A stretch of DNA of 64,000 nt from CBDESN01 sp965242495. Its GTDB lineage: Bacteria > Pseudomonadota > Alphaproteobacteria > MPNO01. Where the stretch lies: the NCBI GenBank assembly GCA_965242495.1, contig OZ251446.1:558001-622000 (forward strand), in the 5' to 3' direction. A model generated the notes under the pieces. It saw only the letters and a program-made list of their open reading frames with translations. It made no database searches and had not been told where the DNA came from. The translations under genes were made by a program, and so were the position numbers. Below are positions 50,687 through 58,106 of this stretch, in pieces (within the stretch, counting starts at the first letter, position 1; every line of letters starts with the position of its first letter).

Positions 50687-51191
50687 GTCCCTCTTCGATG
50701 CAGGCCGGGCACAGCCCGGCGACTTCGATCGTCTGGCGGCTGACGCGGAAGCCGGCGCGCCTGGCCTTGCGTTCGACCAGGGAGCTGATGTCGGGGTCGC
50801 ACAGCTCGCCGACCGCATTGCATTGCAGGCACGTCAGGAACTGCCCCATATGCGCCCCGCCCGGCTCGCCGCAGCCGACGAAGGCGTGCAGATGCTCGAT
50901 CCGGTGGATGAGCCCGTTTTCGAGCAGGAATTCGAGCGCCCGATAGATCGTCGGTGGGGCGACGCCGCTTCGCTCCTGGCGCAGCGCGTCGAGCAGATCG
51001 TAGGCCCTCACCGGACGATGCTGCCGCCAGATCAACTCAAATACACGCCGCCGCAGCGCCGTGAAGCGAACGCCCCGTTCGGCGCAGACGCGCTCGGCGG
51101 CGTCCACGGCGTCGCCGACGCATGCCGCGTGATCGTGCCGATAGGGCCGAAACGGGGTGGGGGCCGATGTTTCTCTTGCGCCGGGCATCAT
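50664..51191 (-). CDS. zur: Zinc uptake regulator, Fur family
   Basis: A 175-residue Fur-family repressor. Winged helix: ERGVRFTALRRRVFELIWRQ, then RPVRAYDLLDALRQERSGVA and PPTIYRALEFLLENGLIHRI; the structural zinc site is in FLTCLQCNAVGELCD and GLCPACIEEGHG (two CxxC pairs). Regulatory His/Glu residues are in HRIEHLHAFVGC. Adjacent znuCB and znuA genes identify it as Zur rather than Fur. The ATG at 51191 lies 2 bases from the Zur palindrome and has no Shine-Dalgarno upstream, while TATAAT lies 8 bases before the ATG on the minus strand, so its mRNA may be leaderless. Confidence 0.93.
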   Translation of the reverse strand: MMPGARETSAPTPFRPYRHDHAACVGDAVDAAERVCAERGVRFTALRRRVFELIWRQHRPVRAYDLLDALRQERSGVAPPTIYRALEFLLENGLIHRIEHLHAFVGCGEPGGAHMGQFLTCLQCNAVGELCDPDISSLVERKARRAGFRVSRQTIEVAGLCPACIEEGHGGLAGD

Positions 51192-51193
51192 TT

Positions 51194-51208
51194 CGTTATA
51201 TTATAACG
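51194..51208. promoter_or_regulatory. Zur operator between zur-znuCB and znuA
   Basis: CGTTATATTATAACG is a perfect 15-bp palindrome (seven-base arms with central T) and matches the AT-rich GTTATN-type sites bound by alphaproteobacterial Zur. It overlaps the presumed -10 of zur and lies upstream of znuA, so a single bound Zur dimer could repress both divergent transcripts. Confidence 0.8.
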
Positions 51209-51215
51209 TACCAAC

Positions 51216-51252
51216 GATGAGACGATCTATAGCACAACAAGGATGAGACGAT
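51216..51252 (+). repeat. 11-bp direct repeat flanking the znuA ribosome binding site
   Basis: gatgagacgat occurs at 51216-51226 and again at 51242-51252, 26 bp apart; the second copy includes the znuA start (its last AT is the first two bases of ATG). Duplication of the start region is the simplest explanation, and the first copy contains an out-of-use ATG. Possibly functional as a decoy or a remnant of a small duplication. Confidence 0.6.
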
Positions 51253-52165
51253 GAAAAGACTTCTTGCCGCCGCAACGCTGCTGTCGGTCCTGCCGGCGCC
51301 CGCTTTCGCTGCGCCGGAGACCGTCGTCAGCATCAAACCGATCCATTCCCTCGTCGGCGCGGCGATGGAGGGCGTCGGCGAGCCGACTCTCCTGCTGCCC
51401 CCGGGGGCGTCGCCGCACACCTATGCGCTCCGCCCATCCGACGCACGGCGTATCGGGAAGGCGGAGTTGATCGTCTGGGTCGGCGAGGAGTTGGAGACGT
51501 TTTTGCGAAAACCGCTGTCTCTGCACGCCAGTAAGGCGCGCATCGTGACGCTGATCGAAGATGCGGATCTCGAACTGCTGACCGGCGGCGACGATGGACA
51601 TGAGCATGACGATGGACATGGGCATCACGACGACCACGGCCACGCCGGATCCGTGGACGCCCATGTCTGGCTCGATTCCCGGAACGCCCGACGGATCGTG
51701 GATCGTGTCGCCGCCGTGCTCGGCGAGCTCGATCCGCCCAACGCATCGCGCTACGAAGCCAACGCCCGCCTCGCCGGGCAGCGGCTCATGGAGCTGGACG
51801 CCGAGATCCACCGCATCCTGGCGCCTGTTCGCGCGGCGCCCTACGTCGTCTTCCACGACGCCTATCGGTATTTCGAGCGCCGCTACGGCACCAATCCGGT
51901 CGGCGCGATCACCCTGAATCCCGAACGCCAGCCCGGAGCGGGGTCGCTGGCCAGGATACAGCGCAAGATCGTCGAGACCGGGGCGCGCTGCGTGTTCAGC
52001 GAGCCGCAATTCCAGCCCGCGCTCGTCCGCGCCGTCATCCGCGATACCGACGCGCGCAGCGGCGTCCTCGATCCGCTGGGCGCTGCGGCGGCGCCTGACG
52101 GAATCGAAGGATATCTTACGCTGATGCGCCAGCTTGCCCATTCGCTGCGGCGCTGTCTGTCATGA
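51251..52165 (+). CDS. znuA: Zinc ABC transporter substrate-binding protein ZnuA
   Basis: A 304-residue periplasmic cluster-9 binding protein. Signal peptide MKRLLAAATLLSVLPAPAFA; zinc ligands H56 (GASPHTYALR), H138 (DAHVWLD) and the later His in VFHDAYRYF. Between the first two lies a histidine/aspartate-rich loop (residues about 116-131, DGHEHDDGHGHHDDHGH) typical of zinc-specific members. It hands Zn2+ to ZnuBC encoded on the other side of the operator. Shine-Dalgarno aagga precedes the ATG. The stop overlaps the DUF427 gene by 6 bases tail to tail. Confidence 0.96.
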   Translation: MKRLLAAATLLSVLPAPAFAAPETVVSIKPIHSLVGAAMEGVGEPTLLLPPGASPHTYALRPSDARRIGKAELIVWVGEELETFLRKPLSLHASKARIVTLIEDADLELLTGGDDGHEHDDGHGHHDDHGHAGSVDAHVWLDSRNARRIVDRVAAVLGELDPPNASRYEANARLAGQRLMELDAEIHRILAPVRAAPYVVFHDAYRYFERRYGTNPVGAITLNPERQPGAGSLARIQRKIVETGARCVFSEPQFQPALVRAVIRDTDARSGVLDPLGAAAAPDGIEGYLTLMRQLAHSLRRCLS

Positions 52166-52960
52166 TGCCCGGGACCATTTGGTCCGAGGCCTGTCTACAA
52201 TTTTTCCATCTATTTCAATAGAATCAACGTTTTCGTTGAAGAAACACATCAAATTTCTTATGCGCGAACATCCATCGACGGGGTCGGGATAGCTCCAGAC
52301 CACGTCCTCATGGACGCGGCTGTCCACCGTCGCCGACCAGTAGCGCGCGACCCCTTTGTAGGGGCAGCGGCTGTTCGTCTCGGTCGGGGTGAACAGCTCC
52401 AGCCGCACGTCCTCCATCGGGATGTAGTAACGCGCCGGCAGGCCGGTCTCGAACAGGAATTGCGCCCGCGTGGTTTCCGCGACCGTCCGGCCGCCTATCG
52501 TCACCTTTACCCGCCGCTTCGACTGGACGACGTCGACGCGCTTATACGGGTCGCGCGGGTGGACGAAGACCTCCTCGTCCTCCTCGTACCAGTGATCGAC
52601 CCGGTCCCAGTAGAACGCTCCCAACCCTTCGAGTTCGGGCAGTTCGGCATAGGGCGTCTCATAGGACCACATCGCATTCTCGGCGGTGCGGCCGCCGACC
52701 GAGACGGACCAGTAGGACGCTTCGCCCTTATAGGGGCAGTGGCTGCGATGGTCGGTGCGTGACATCAGGTCCATGCGCACGTCCCGCAGCGGAAAATAAT
52801 AGACTGGGAGGTGTCGCGTCTCGAACATCATCATGCCGCGCGTGGTGTCGGCGACGAACGCGCCGTCGAGCTCGACGCGCAGGCGGCGGGGCGTCGGCTC
52901 CAACCGCACGCGATATTCCGGGTTCTCGGCGAAACCGGGCGATTTCCGTGGCCGGGCCAT
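52160..52960 (-). CDS. Tandem DUF427 domain protein
   Basis: A 266-residue protein with two DUF427 repeats. The first (about 25-115) has RRLRVELDGAFVADTTRGMM then HLPVYYFPLRDVRMDLM and SHCPYKGEASYWSVSVGGRT; the second (about 145-245) has VKVTIGGRTVAETTRAQFLF, LPARYYIPMEDVRLELF and SRCPYKGVARYWSATVDSRV. DUF427 proteins are small beta-rich proteins of unknown role, often tied to oxidative or metabolic genes. The last 30 residues are encoded by unusually AT-rich DNA (52198-52265). Confidence 0.9.
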   Translation of the reverse strand: MARPRKSPGFAENPEYRVRLEPTPRRLRVELDGAFVADTTRGMMMFETRHLPVYYFPLRDVRMDLMSRTDHRSHCPYKGEASYWSVSVGGRTAENAMWSYETPYAELPELEGLGAFYWDRVDHWYEEDEEVFVHPRDPYKRVDVVQSKRRVKVTIGGRTVAETTRAQFLFETGLPARYYIPMEDVRLELFTPTETNSRCPYKGVARYWSATVDSRVHEDVVWSYPDPVDGCSRIRNLMCFFNENVDSIEIDGKIVDRPRTKWSRAS

Positions 52961-53200
52961 GAACGTCGTCCCATCGTCGTGAAGGGGACGACAGTCTTAC
53001 GGCTCCGCGCCGCAACTGTCTACGGGGCGGCTCGAGGCAGATCCAGCGGAGGGAAGTTCTGCAATCGAAAATTGTATCGTCTTTCGGAATCGCGGCGCCG
53101 GCGGCGAGCGTTTCCGGGCCGGGTGCTGCGGAGCTTGCCGTCAACGCCGCCCGCGCTATGATCGGCGCAAGACGGGCGGACGGGGCAGGAGGATCGGCGG

Positions 53201-54646
53201 GTGGCGCATCGGGATTTGAGGGATTTCCTGGCGGTGTTGGAGCAGCGCGGCAAGCTCCGGCGGATCGTCAAGCCTGTGGATCGTACCTGGGAGCCGGCCT
53301 GTTTCGCGAAATGGGCGTTTCAGGCCCTGCCCGAGAAGGAGCGGTTCGGCTTCTCCTTCGACAACGTCGACGGGTTCGATATCCCGGTCGTGACCGGAGC
53401 GCTCGGAGCATCGACCGAGAACTACGCGCTCGCCCTGGGCGTCGAGCCGGAGGAGATCAACCAAGCCTGGGAACGGGCGCTGCTCGATCCGCTCGCGACC
53501 CGCACCGTCGCCGATGCGCCCTGCCAGGAGGTCGTCCATCTCGATGACGACGCCCGGCTCGACCGTCTGCCGATCCCGGTATGGACGCCGGGAAAGGACG
53601 TAGGGCCGTACATCACCTCGCCCGTCGTCACTCGCAACGCCGAGACCGGGCGCCAGAACTACGCCTTCTACCGCACCATGGTGCGCGATGCGCACTCCGT
53701 CGTCGTCAACATCAATCCCGGCCGGGATGGCTATCTCAACGCCTCGACCTGGTGGGCGCGCGGCGAGCCGGCGCCTATCGCCTGGGCGATCGGCGCCGAG
53801 CCGCTGGTGCTGTTCGCGACGACCTGCAACCTGCCCTGGGGCCAGGACGAAATCGAGGTCGCGGGCGCGCTCAAGGGCGAAGCGATCGAACTCGTCAAGA
53901 CGCGGACGAGCGAACTCCTGGTCCCGGCGAACACCGAGATCGTCATCGAGGGCGAGCTCCTGCCCGACGAGACGGAACTCGAAGGCCCCTTCGGCGAATT
54001 CGCTGGTTATATGGGCGGCGTGGCGCCGAAGCCGGTGGCGCGGATCACCGCGATCACGATGCGCGAGAACGCGCGCTTCTACGGCGTCACCAGCCAGATG
54101 CCGCCGAGCGAGAGCACCGTGATCCAGAGCTTGACCAACGCCGGCGTCCTGCTCAAGACCTTGCGTCACGACCTCGGCGAGCACGCCGTCCGCGACGCCT
54201 ATATCGACCTCCATTTCGGCGGTCTGCTCGCCCACGCCATCATCGCGATGGAGCCGCGCGGCGCCGGACACGCCAAGAGGGTCGGTCGCATCGTCGCCGA
54301 TTCGAGCCCGGTCAAGCGCGTCACCGTGGTCGACCCCGACGTCGACATCCGCGATTCCCTGCACGTCGAATGGGCCATGAACTCCCGCTTCCATCCGGTG
54401 CGCGACACGGTGATCATCGAGGACATCCCGTTCGCGCTGCACATGGACCCGTCGATCCGGGTCGATGGCGGGCCGGGAGAACTCGCCAGCAAGATCGTCG
54501 TCGATGCGACGCAGAGCGTCGATTCGGGTGAATTGTCGCTGCCGCGGCAGGAGGTGATGATGCGGGCGCTCGACTCCTGGCGCGAGGCCGGGTTGCCCGA
54601 TTTCGACATCCCGAAGCGCGCGGCGCTGCGGTTGGAAAAGGCCTGA
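53201..54646 (+). CDS. UbiD-family decarboxylase (non-ubiquinone type)
   Basis: A 481-residue prenylated-FMN decarboxylase. Landmarks: MAHRDLRDFLAVLEQRGKLR, APCQEVVHLDDDARLDRLPI, YAFYRTMVRDAHSVVVNINP, VIEGELLPDETELEGPFGEF and FALHMDPSIRVDGGPGELAS. The catalytic Arg and Glu pair (in YRTM and EGELL...EGPFGE) are present. It clusters with the canonical family but differs enough from the first UbiD to suggest another acid substrate, such as an aromatic or alpha,beta-unsaturated acid. GTG start at 53201 follows an aggaggatcgg Shine-Dalgarno. It begins a three-gene cluster with a crotonase and a double cupin. Confidence 0.9.
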   Translation: MAHRDLRDFLAVLEQRGKLRRIVKPVDRTWEPACFAKWAFQALPEKERFGFSFDNVDGFDIPVVTGALGASTENYALALGVEPEEINQAWERALLDPLATRTVADAPCQEVVHLDDDARLDRLPIPVWTPGKDVGPYITSPVVTRNAETGRQNYAFYRTMVRDAHSVVVNINPGRDGYLNASTWWARGEPAPIAWAIGAEPLVLFATTCNLPWGQDEIEVAGALKGEAIELVKTRTSELLVPANTEIVIEGELLPDETELEGPFGEFAGYMGGVAPKPVARITAITMRENARFYGVTSQMPPSESTVIQSLTNAGVLLKTLRHDLGEHAVRDAYIDLHFGGLLAHAIIAMEPRGAGHAKRVGRIVADSSPVKRVTVVDPDVDIRDSLHVEWAMNSRFHPVRDTVIIEDIPFALHMDPSIRVDGGPGELASKIVVDATQSVDSGELSLPRQEVMMRALDSWREAGLPDFDIPKRAALRLEKA

Positions 54647-54664
54647 GGCGGGGGAGACGACGAC

Positions 54665-55381
54665 ATGTCCGATCGCGTCGTCCGGGAGATTCGCGACCGG
54701 GTCGTCACTCTCACCATCGACCGTCCCGACATGGGCAACCTCGTGACCGTGCCGATGGGAGCGGCGCTCGCCGACGGGCTGCTGTCGGTCCCCGACGAAG
54801 CCAAGCTCGTCCTGTTGCGGGGGATGGGGAACGATTTCTGCCTCGGGCGCGACCCGGGCCCGCCGCCCGCGGCTCGCTTGAGCGCGCAGGACGTCCGGGC
54901 GACGCTGACCGAGCCGGCTCTCGCCCTCTACGCTGCGTTCCGCCGCTGCCCGGCGCCCGTCGTCGGCGTCGTGCAGGGGCGGGCGCTGGGCATGGGGTGC
55001 GGCCTCGCGGCGCTATGCGACGTGACGATCGCCGCCGCCGGCGCCCGTTTCCAAGCGCCCGAGATGAACCGCGACCTGCCGCCGACCCTGCTGATGTCCG
55101 CCCTGCTCGAATGCGTGGGGCCGAAAGCCGTCGCTTGGCTGGTCTATTCGCGCGACGAGATCGACGCCGCCGCGGCGATGCGCATCGGGTTGATCAGCTG
55201 CATCGCCGACGCCGCTGGGCTGGAGGCGTCCGTCGAGTCGCTGGTCGGCAAGCTCTCCGAGAACTCCGCCGCATCGCTCCGCGCGGTCAAGGAATATCTG
55301 CGCAGCGCCACTCGCATGGATCGGCAAGCCGCCGCCGATTTCGCGAGCAATCTGCTGGCTAGCGTCCTGTCGTCGCAATGA
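54665..55381 (+). CDS. Crotonase-family protein (enoyl-CoA hydratase/isomerase)
   Basis: A 238-residue crotonase fold. The oxyanion motif is CLGRDPGPPP-like, the helix ALGMGCGLAALCDVTIA lacks the first catalytic Glu of hydratases (Gly instead), while FQAPEMNRDLPPTL retains a Glu at the second position. It is therefore unlikely to be a normal hydratase; isomerase, hydrolase or other crotonase chemistry is possible. ATG follows gcgggggagacgac, 18 bases after the UbiD stop, so co-transcription is likely. Confidence 0.88.
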   Translation: MSDRVVREIRDRVVTLTIDRPDMGNLVTVPMGAALADGLLSVPDEAKLVLLRGMGNDFCLGRDPGPPPAARLSAQDVRATLTEPALALYAAFRRCPAPVVGVVQGRALGMGCGLAALCDVTIAAAGARFQAPEMNRDLPPTLLMSALLECVGPKAVAWLVYSRDEIDAAAAMRIGLISCIADAAGLEASVESLVGKLSENSAASLRAVKEYLRSATRMDRQAAADFASNLLASVLSSQ

Positions 55382-55402
55382 CCGCAGCGCGAGGGTAGGG
55401 GG

Positions 55403-56119
55403 ATGACGGGCATGAGCGGAGGCGTCAACGACGATATCTCCGTGCGGGCGATGGTCAGGACCGCCGAAGCCGCGTGGCGACCCAGCCCGATCCCCGGCGT
55501 CTGGCGCAAGCGCCTCGAACATACGGGATCGGAAGAAGGCGGGCGCGCGACGTCGCTCGTGCGGTTCGATCAGGGCGCGTCTTTTCCGGCCCACGATCAT
55601 CCCGACGGCGAGGAGATACTGGTGCTCGACGGCCTGCTTTGCGACGAGCACGGCGAGTATCCCAAGGGCGTGTTTCTGCTGAATCCGGAGGGTTTCCGTC
55701 ACGCGCCGCACTCGCGCGAGGGTTGCGTGCTGTTCGTCAAGTTGCGGCAATACCCCGGCGCGAACCGGCGCCGCGTCGTCGTCGATACCGAAGGGATCGA
55801 CTGGCTGGAGGAAGGGGAGGCCGGCCGCGCCGTAAAACAGCTCTACGACGAAAACGGCTTCCCCGAGAACATCCGCCTCACCCGGCTCGGCGCCGGTACG
55901 CGCATCGACCGGCACGACCATCCCGGCGGCAACGAGATGTTCGTCCTCGAAGGATCGATCGAGGACGAGTACGGGTCGGCCCTGCCGGGCGACTGGATCC
56001 GCCAGCCGGCGGCAAGCGTTCATACGCCCTGGACCGAAGACGGCGTCGTCCTCTACGTCAAGGATGGCCATCTGCGACCCGGCGCGGCCTTCGTCCCCCG
56101 GCCGCGCCATCACGGGTGA
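55403..56119 (+). CDS. Bi-cupin protein, ChrR-like
   Basis: A 238-residue protein with two cupin modules. The first (about 45-115) has FDQGASFPAHDHPDGEEILV with a His/Glu metal set; the second (about 150-225) has LGAGTRIDRHDHPGGNEMFV. This HDHPxGxE duplication resembles the cupin part of ChrR anti-sigma factors and acetylacetone dioxygenase-like proteins, but the N-terminal zinc anti-sigma domain of ChrR is missing. Function may be as a metal-dependent oxygenase or isomerase acting with the UbiD and crotonase proteins upstream. It follows the crotonase gene by 21 bases. Confidence 0.85.
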   Translation: MTGMSGGVNDDISVRAMVRTAEAAWRPSPIPGVWRKRLEHTGSEEGGRATSLVRFDQGASFPAHDHPDGEEILVLDGLLCDEHGEYPKGVFLLNPEGFRHAPHSREGCVLFVKLRQYPGANRRRVVVDTEGIDWLEEGEAGRAVKQLYDENGFPENIRLTRLGAGTRIDRHDHPGGNEMFVLEGSIEDEYGSALPGDWIRQPAASVHTPWTEDGVVLYVKDGHLRPGAAFVPRPRHHG

Positions 56120-56121
56120 CG

Positions 56122-56922
56122 ATGCCGGTTCCGCTACTGCTGTCGATCTCCGCCGTCCTCGCGCTGCTGCCCGCGACCCTGCTGCCGCTGCGCGCCGGGC
56201 ATCGGCGCGACGCGTCGTATTGGGCGTTGCTCGCCGTCGCCGCGGTCGGACCGCTGGCGGTTCTCCACGCCTCCTTCGCTTCCGGCTGGCGGACCGGGTT
56301 GTCCCCGGCGCTCTGGCTCACCGTCGCGGTGAGCCTTGTCACCTATGCGTCCCTCGCCGCGTTCACCCGTTCGGGCTGGCGTCTGGGGCCGCTGCTGCTG
56401 CCCTATCTGGTCCTGTTCGGCATATTGGCGACGATCTGGCAGGATCGCCCCGGGCGCCCCTTGTCGGACGCGGACATCGGTCCGTGGGCCGGACTCCACA
56501 TCGCCTTCGCTCTCGTCACGTATGGGCTGCTCACGGTCGGAGCGATCGCCGGTCTTGCCGTCCTCCTGCACGAACGCGCTCTCAAGCGCAAACGCCCGAC
56601 GCCCTTGACCGCGATGCTGCCCTCGGTCGCCGACGGGCGGTCGCTGCAGCTGCAGCTGTTGACGATCGGCGCGGTCGTCCTGGGATGCGGCGTCCTGACC
56701 GGCATGGCGGCGCAATACGTCGCCGACGGTTCGTTGATCCCGTTCGGCCACAAGACCTTGTTGTCGATGGCGACTCTGGCGGTAATCCTCGCCCTGTTGG
56801 TCGCGCAGCTAAGGTTTGGGATTCGCGGCCAGCGGGCCGCCCGTCTTGCCCTGCTCGCCTATCTGCTGCTGACGCTCGCCTATCCCGGGGTCAAGTTCGT
56901 GACCGATGTCGTTCTTGCCTGA
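56122..56922 (+). CDS. YpjD-like inner membrane protein (cytochrome c assembly family)
   Basis: A 266-residue integral membrane protein with about eight hydrophobic stretches, in the CcsA/YpjD family: GLHIAFALVTYGLLTVGAIA and FGHKTLLSMATLAVILALLV. Two His residues in helix positions (GLH and GHK) are candidates for heme contact as in related cytochrome c assembly proteins; the WWD heme-handling motif of CcmC/CcmF is not seen. Function in YpjD itself is uncertain. The start at 56122 follows 2 bases after the cupin stop, suggesting coupled translation, although the proteins are unrelated. Confidence 0.85.
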   Translation: MPVPLLLSISAVLALLPATLLPLRAGHRRDASYWALLAVAAVGPLAVLHASFASGWRTGLSPALWLTVAVSLVTYASLAAFTRSGWRLGPLLLPYLVLFGILATIWQDRPGRPLSDADIGPWAGLHIAFALVTYGLLTVGAIAGLAVLLHERALKRKRPTPLTAMLPSVADGRSLQLQLLTIGAVVLGCGVLTGMAAQYVADGSLIPFGHKTLLSMATLAVILALLVAQLRFGIRGQRAARLALLAYLLLTLAYPGVKFVTDVVLA

Positions 56923-57005
56923 TGCGGGCGGCGGGTAGGTTTGAAGTCGCCGGGCGCAAGGAGTAACCTTCGGCGCGACATCAAAGAAAACAGGGGAGGG
57001 GAACG

Positions 57006-58019
57006 ATGTCGAAGAAGACGCGGTGGACGCCGCCGCGCATCGCCGGGGCGGCGGTCGCGGCCTGCGTCATCGGGTTGGGCGGCGGGAACGCCAACGCCCA
57101 ACGGGACGTCGTGATCGGCGCGCACGAGCCGGGTTCGACCTTATACGCCTATGGCGCGGCGATCGCCGACGTCATCACCAAAGGGACGAAGAGGACCGGC
57201 AAGGTATCGGCGCTCGCCGGCGCCGGCGTCTGGCTTCCGATGATGGACCGGGGCGAACTCGATATCGGCCTCATGTCCCATTACGACGCCTGGCTTGCGG
57301 CCAACGGGGAGAAACCCTACCCGAAGGCGTTTCCCCTGCGGCTGATCGCCGCGGGAGCGGGCTTCACTGTCGGCCTCTACGTCCGTAACGATTCGGACAT
57401 CCGGTCGCGGAAAGATCTGCGTGGCAAGAGGATCGCTTCGGTCTATGCCGGCGCGCCGACCATCGCGGTCTATGCCGCGGCGGAAATCGCCAATGCCGGC
57501 CTGTCCTGGAGCGATGTGAAGGCGCTGCCGCGAACCGGGCTGTACGCCGGCCAGCGCGAGGACGTGACCGAAAAGCGGCTCGACGTGTTCTACGCTTCGG
57601 TCGGATCCGGCATCACCCGCGAGCTGGACACCACGATCGGCATCCGCTTTCTCGGGCTCGACATGTCGGACGCCGCCCTCGCGAGCATGCGCGAGATCTA
57701 TCCGGTGCTGACCAGGGAGGTGAAGGCCGGCCCGCCGGGAATCCGAAGCGACATGACCCTCGTCTTCCTCCAGACCTACCTGCTGGCGCACGAGTCGGTG
57801 AAGCCGGACATGGTTTACGACGTGGCCAAAGCGTTGTGGGAGCGCAACGCCTCGTTGGTCAAGCTGAACAAGAAAATGAGAGGCTGGACCACGGAGAAGT
57901 TCGTGTCCTCCCAGGCCATCGTTCCCTACCACGCGGGCGCGGTCCGCTGGTACGAGGAGAAGGGCCTCTGGTCCGAAAGCGTGGCCATGCAGCAGAAGAA
58001 GTTGATGGCCGGCAACTAG
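57006..58019 (+). CDS. TAXI-family TRAP transporter solute-binding protein
   Basis: A 337-residue periplasmic protein of the TRAP-T TAXI type. A signal peptide (about residues 1-31, ending NANAQ) precedes the binding domain: VVIGAHEPGSTLYAYGAAIA, ELDIGLMSHYDAWLAANG, SDIRSRKDLRGKRIASVYAG. The C-terminus YEEKGLWSESVAMQQKKLMA is helical. It captures a carboxylate-type solute for the permease encoded 87 bases downstream. The strong Shine-Dalgarno (aggggaggggaacg) sets ATG 57006. Substrate unknown. Confidence 0.92.
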   Translation: MSKKTRWTPPRIAGAAVAACVIGLGGGNANAQRDVVIGAHEPGSTLYAYGAAIADVITKGTKRTGKVSALAGAGVWLPMMDRGELDIGLMSHYDAWLAANGEKPYPKAFPLRLIAAGAGFTVGLYVRNDSDIRSRKDLRGKRIASVYAGAPTIAVYAAAEIANAGLSWSDVKALPRTGLYAGQREDVTEKRLDVFYASVGSGITRELDTTIGIRFLGLDMSDAALASMREIYPVLTREVKAGPPGIRSDMTLVFLQTYLLAHESVKPDMVYDVAKALWERNASLVKLNKKMRGWTTEKFVSSQAIVPYHAGAVRWYEEKGLWSESVAMQQKKLMAGN

Positions 58020-58106
58020 CGTCCGCGCCGCGCATCCGACCTCCCGGTCGCCGCCGCGGCCGGGGACTCTCCGGTCGCCGCCTTCGGTTCGTCAGGCAGG
58101 TCGGTT

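Noticed and set aside
52224..52239. Hairpin TCAACG-TTTT-CGTTGA near the end of znuA as a terminator
   Set aside because: It is inside the DUF427 coding region and is not followed by a T-tract; a 6-bp stem is weak evidence.
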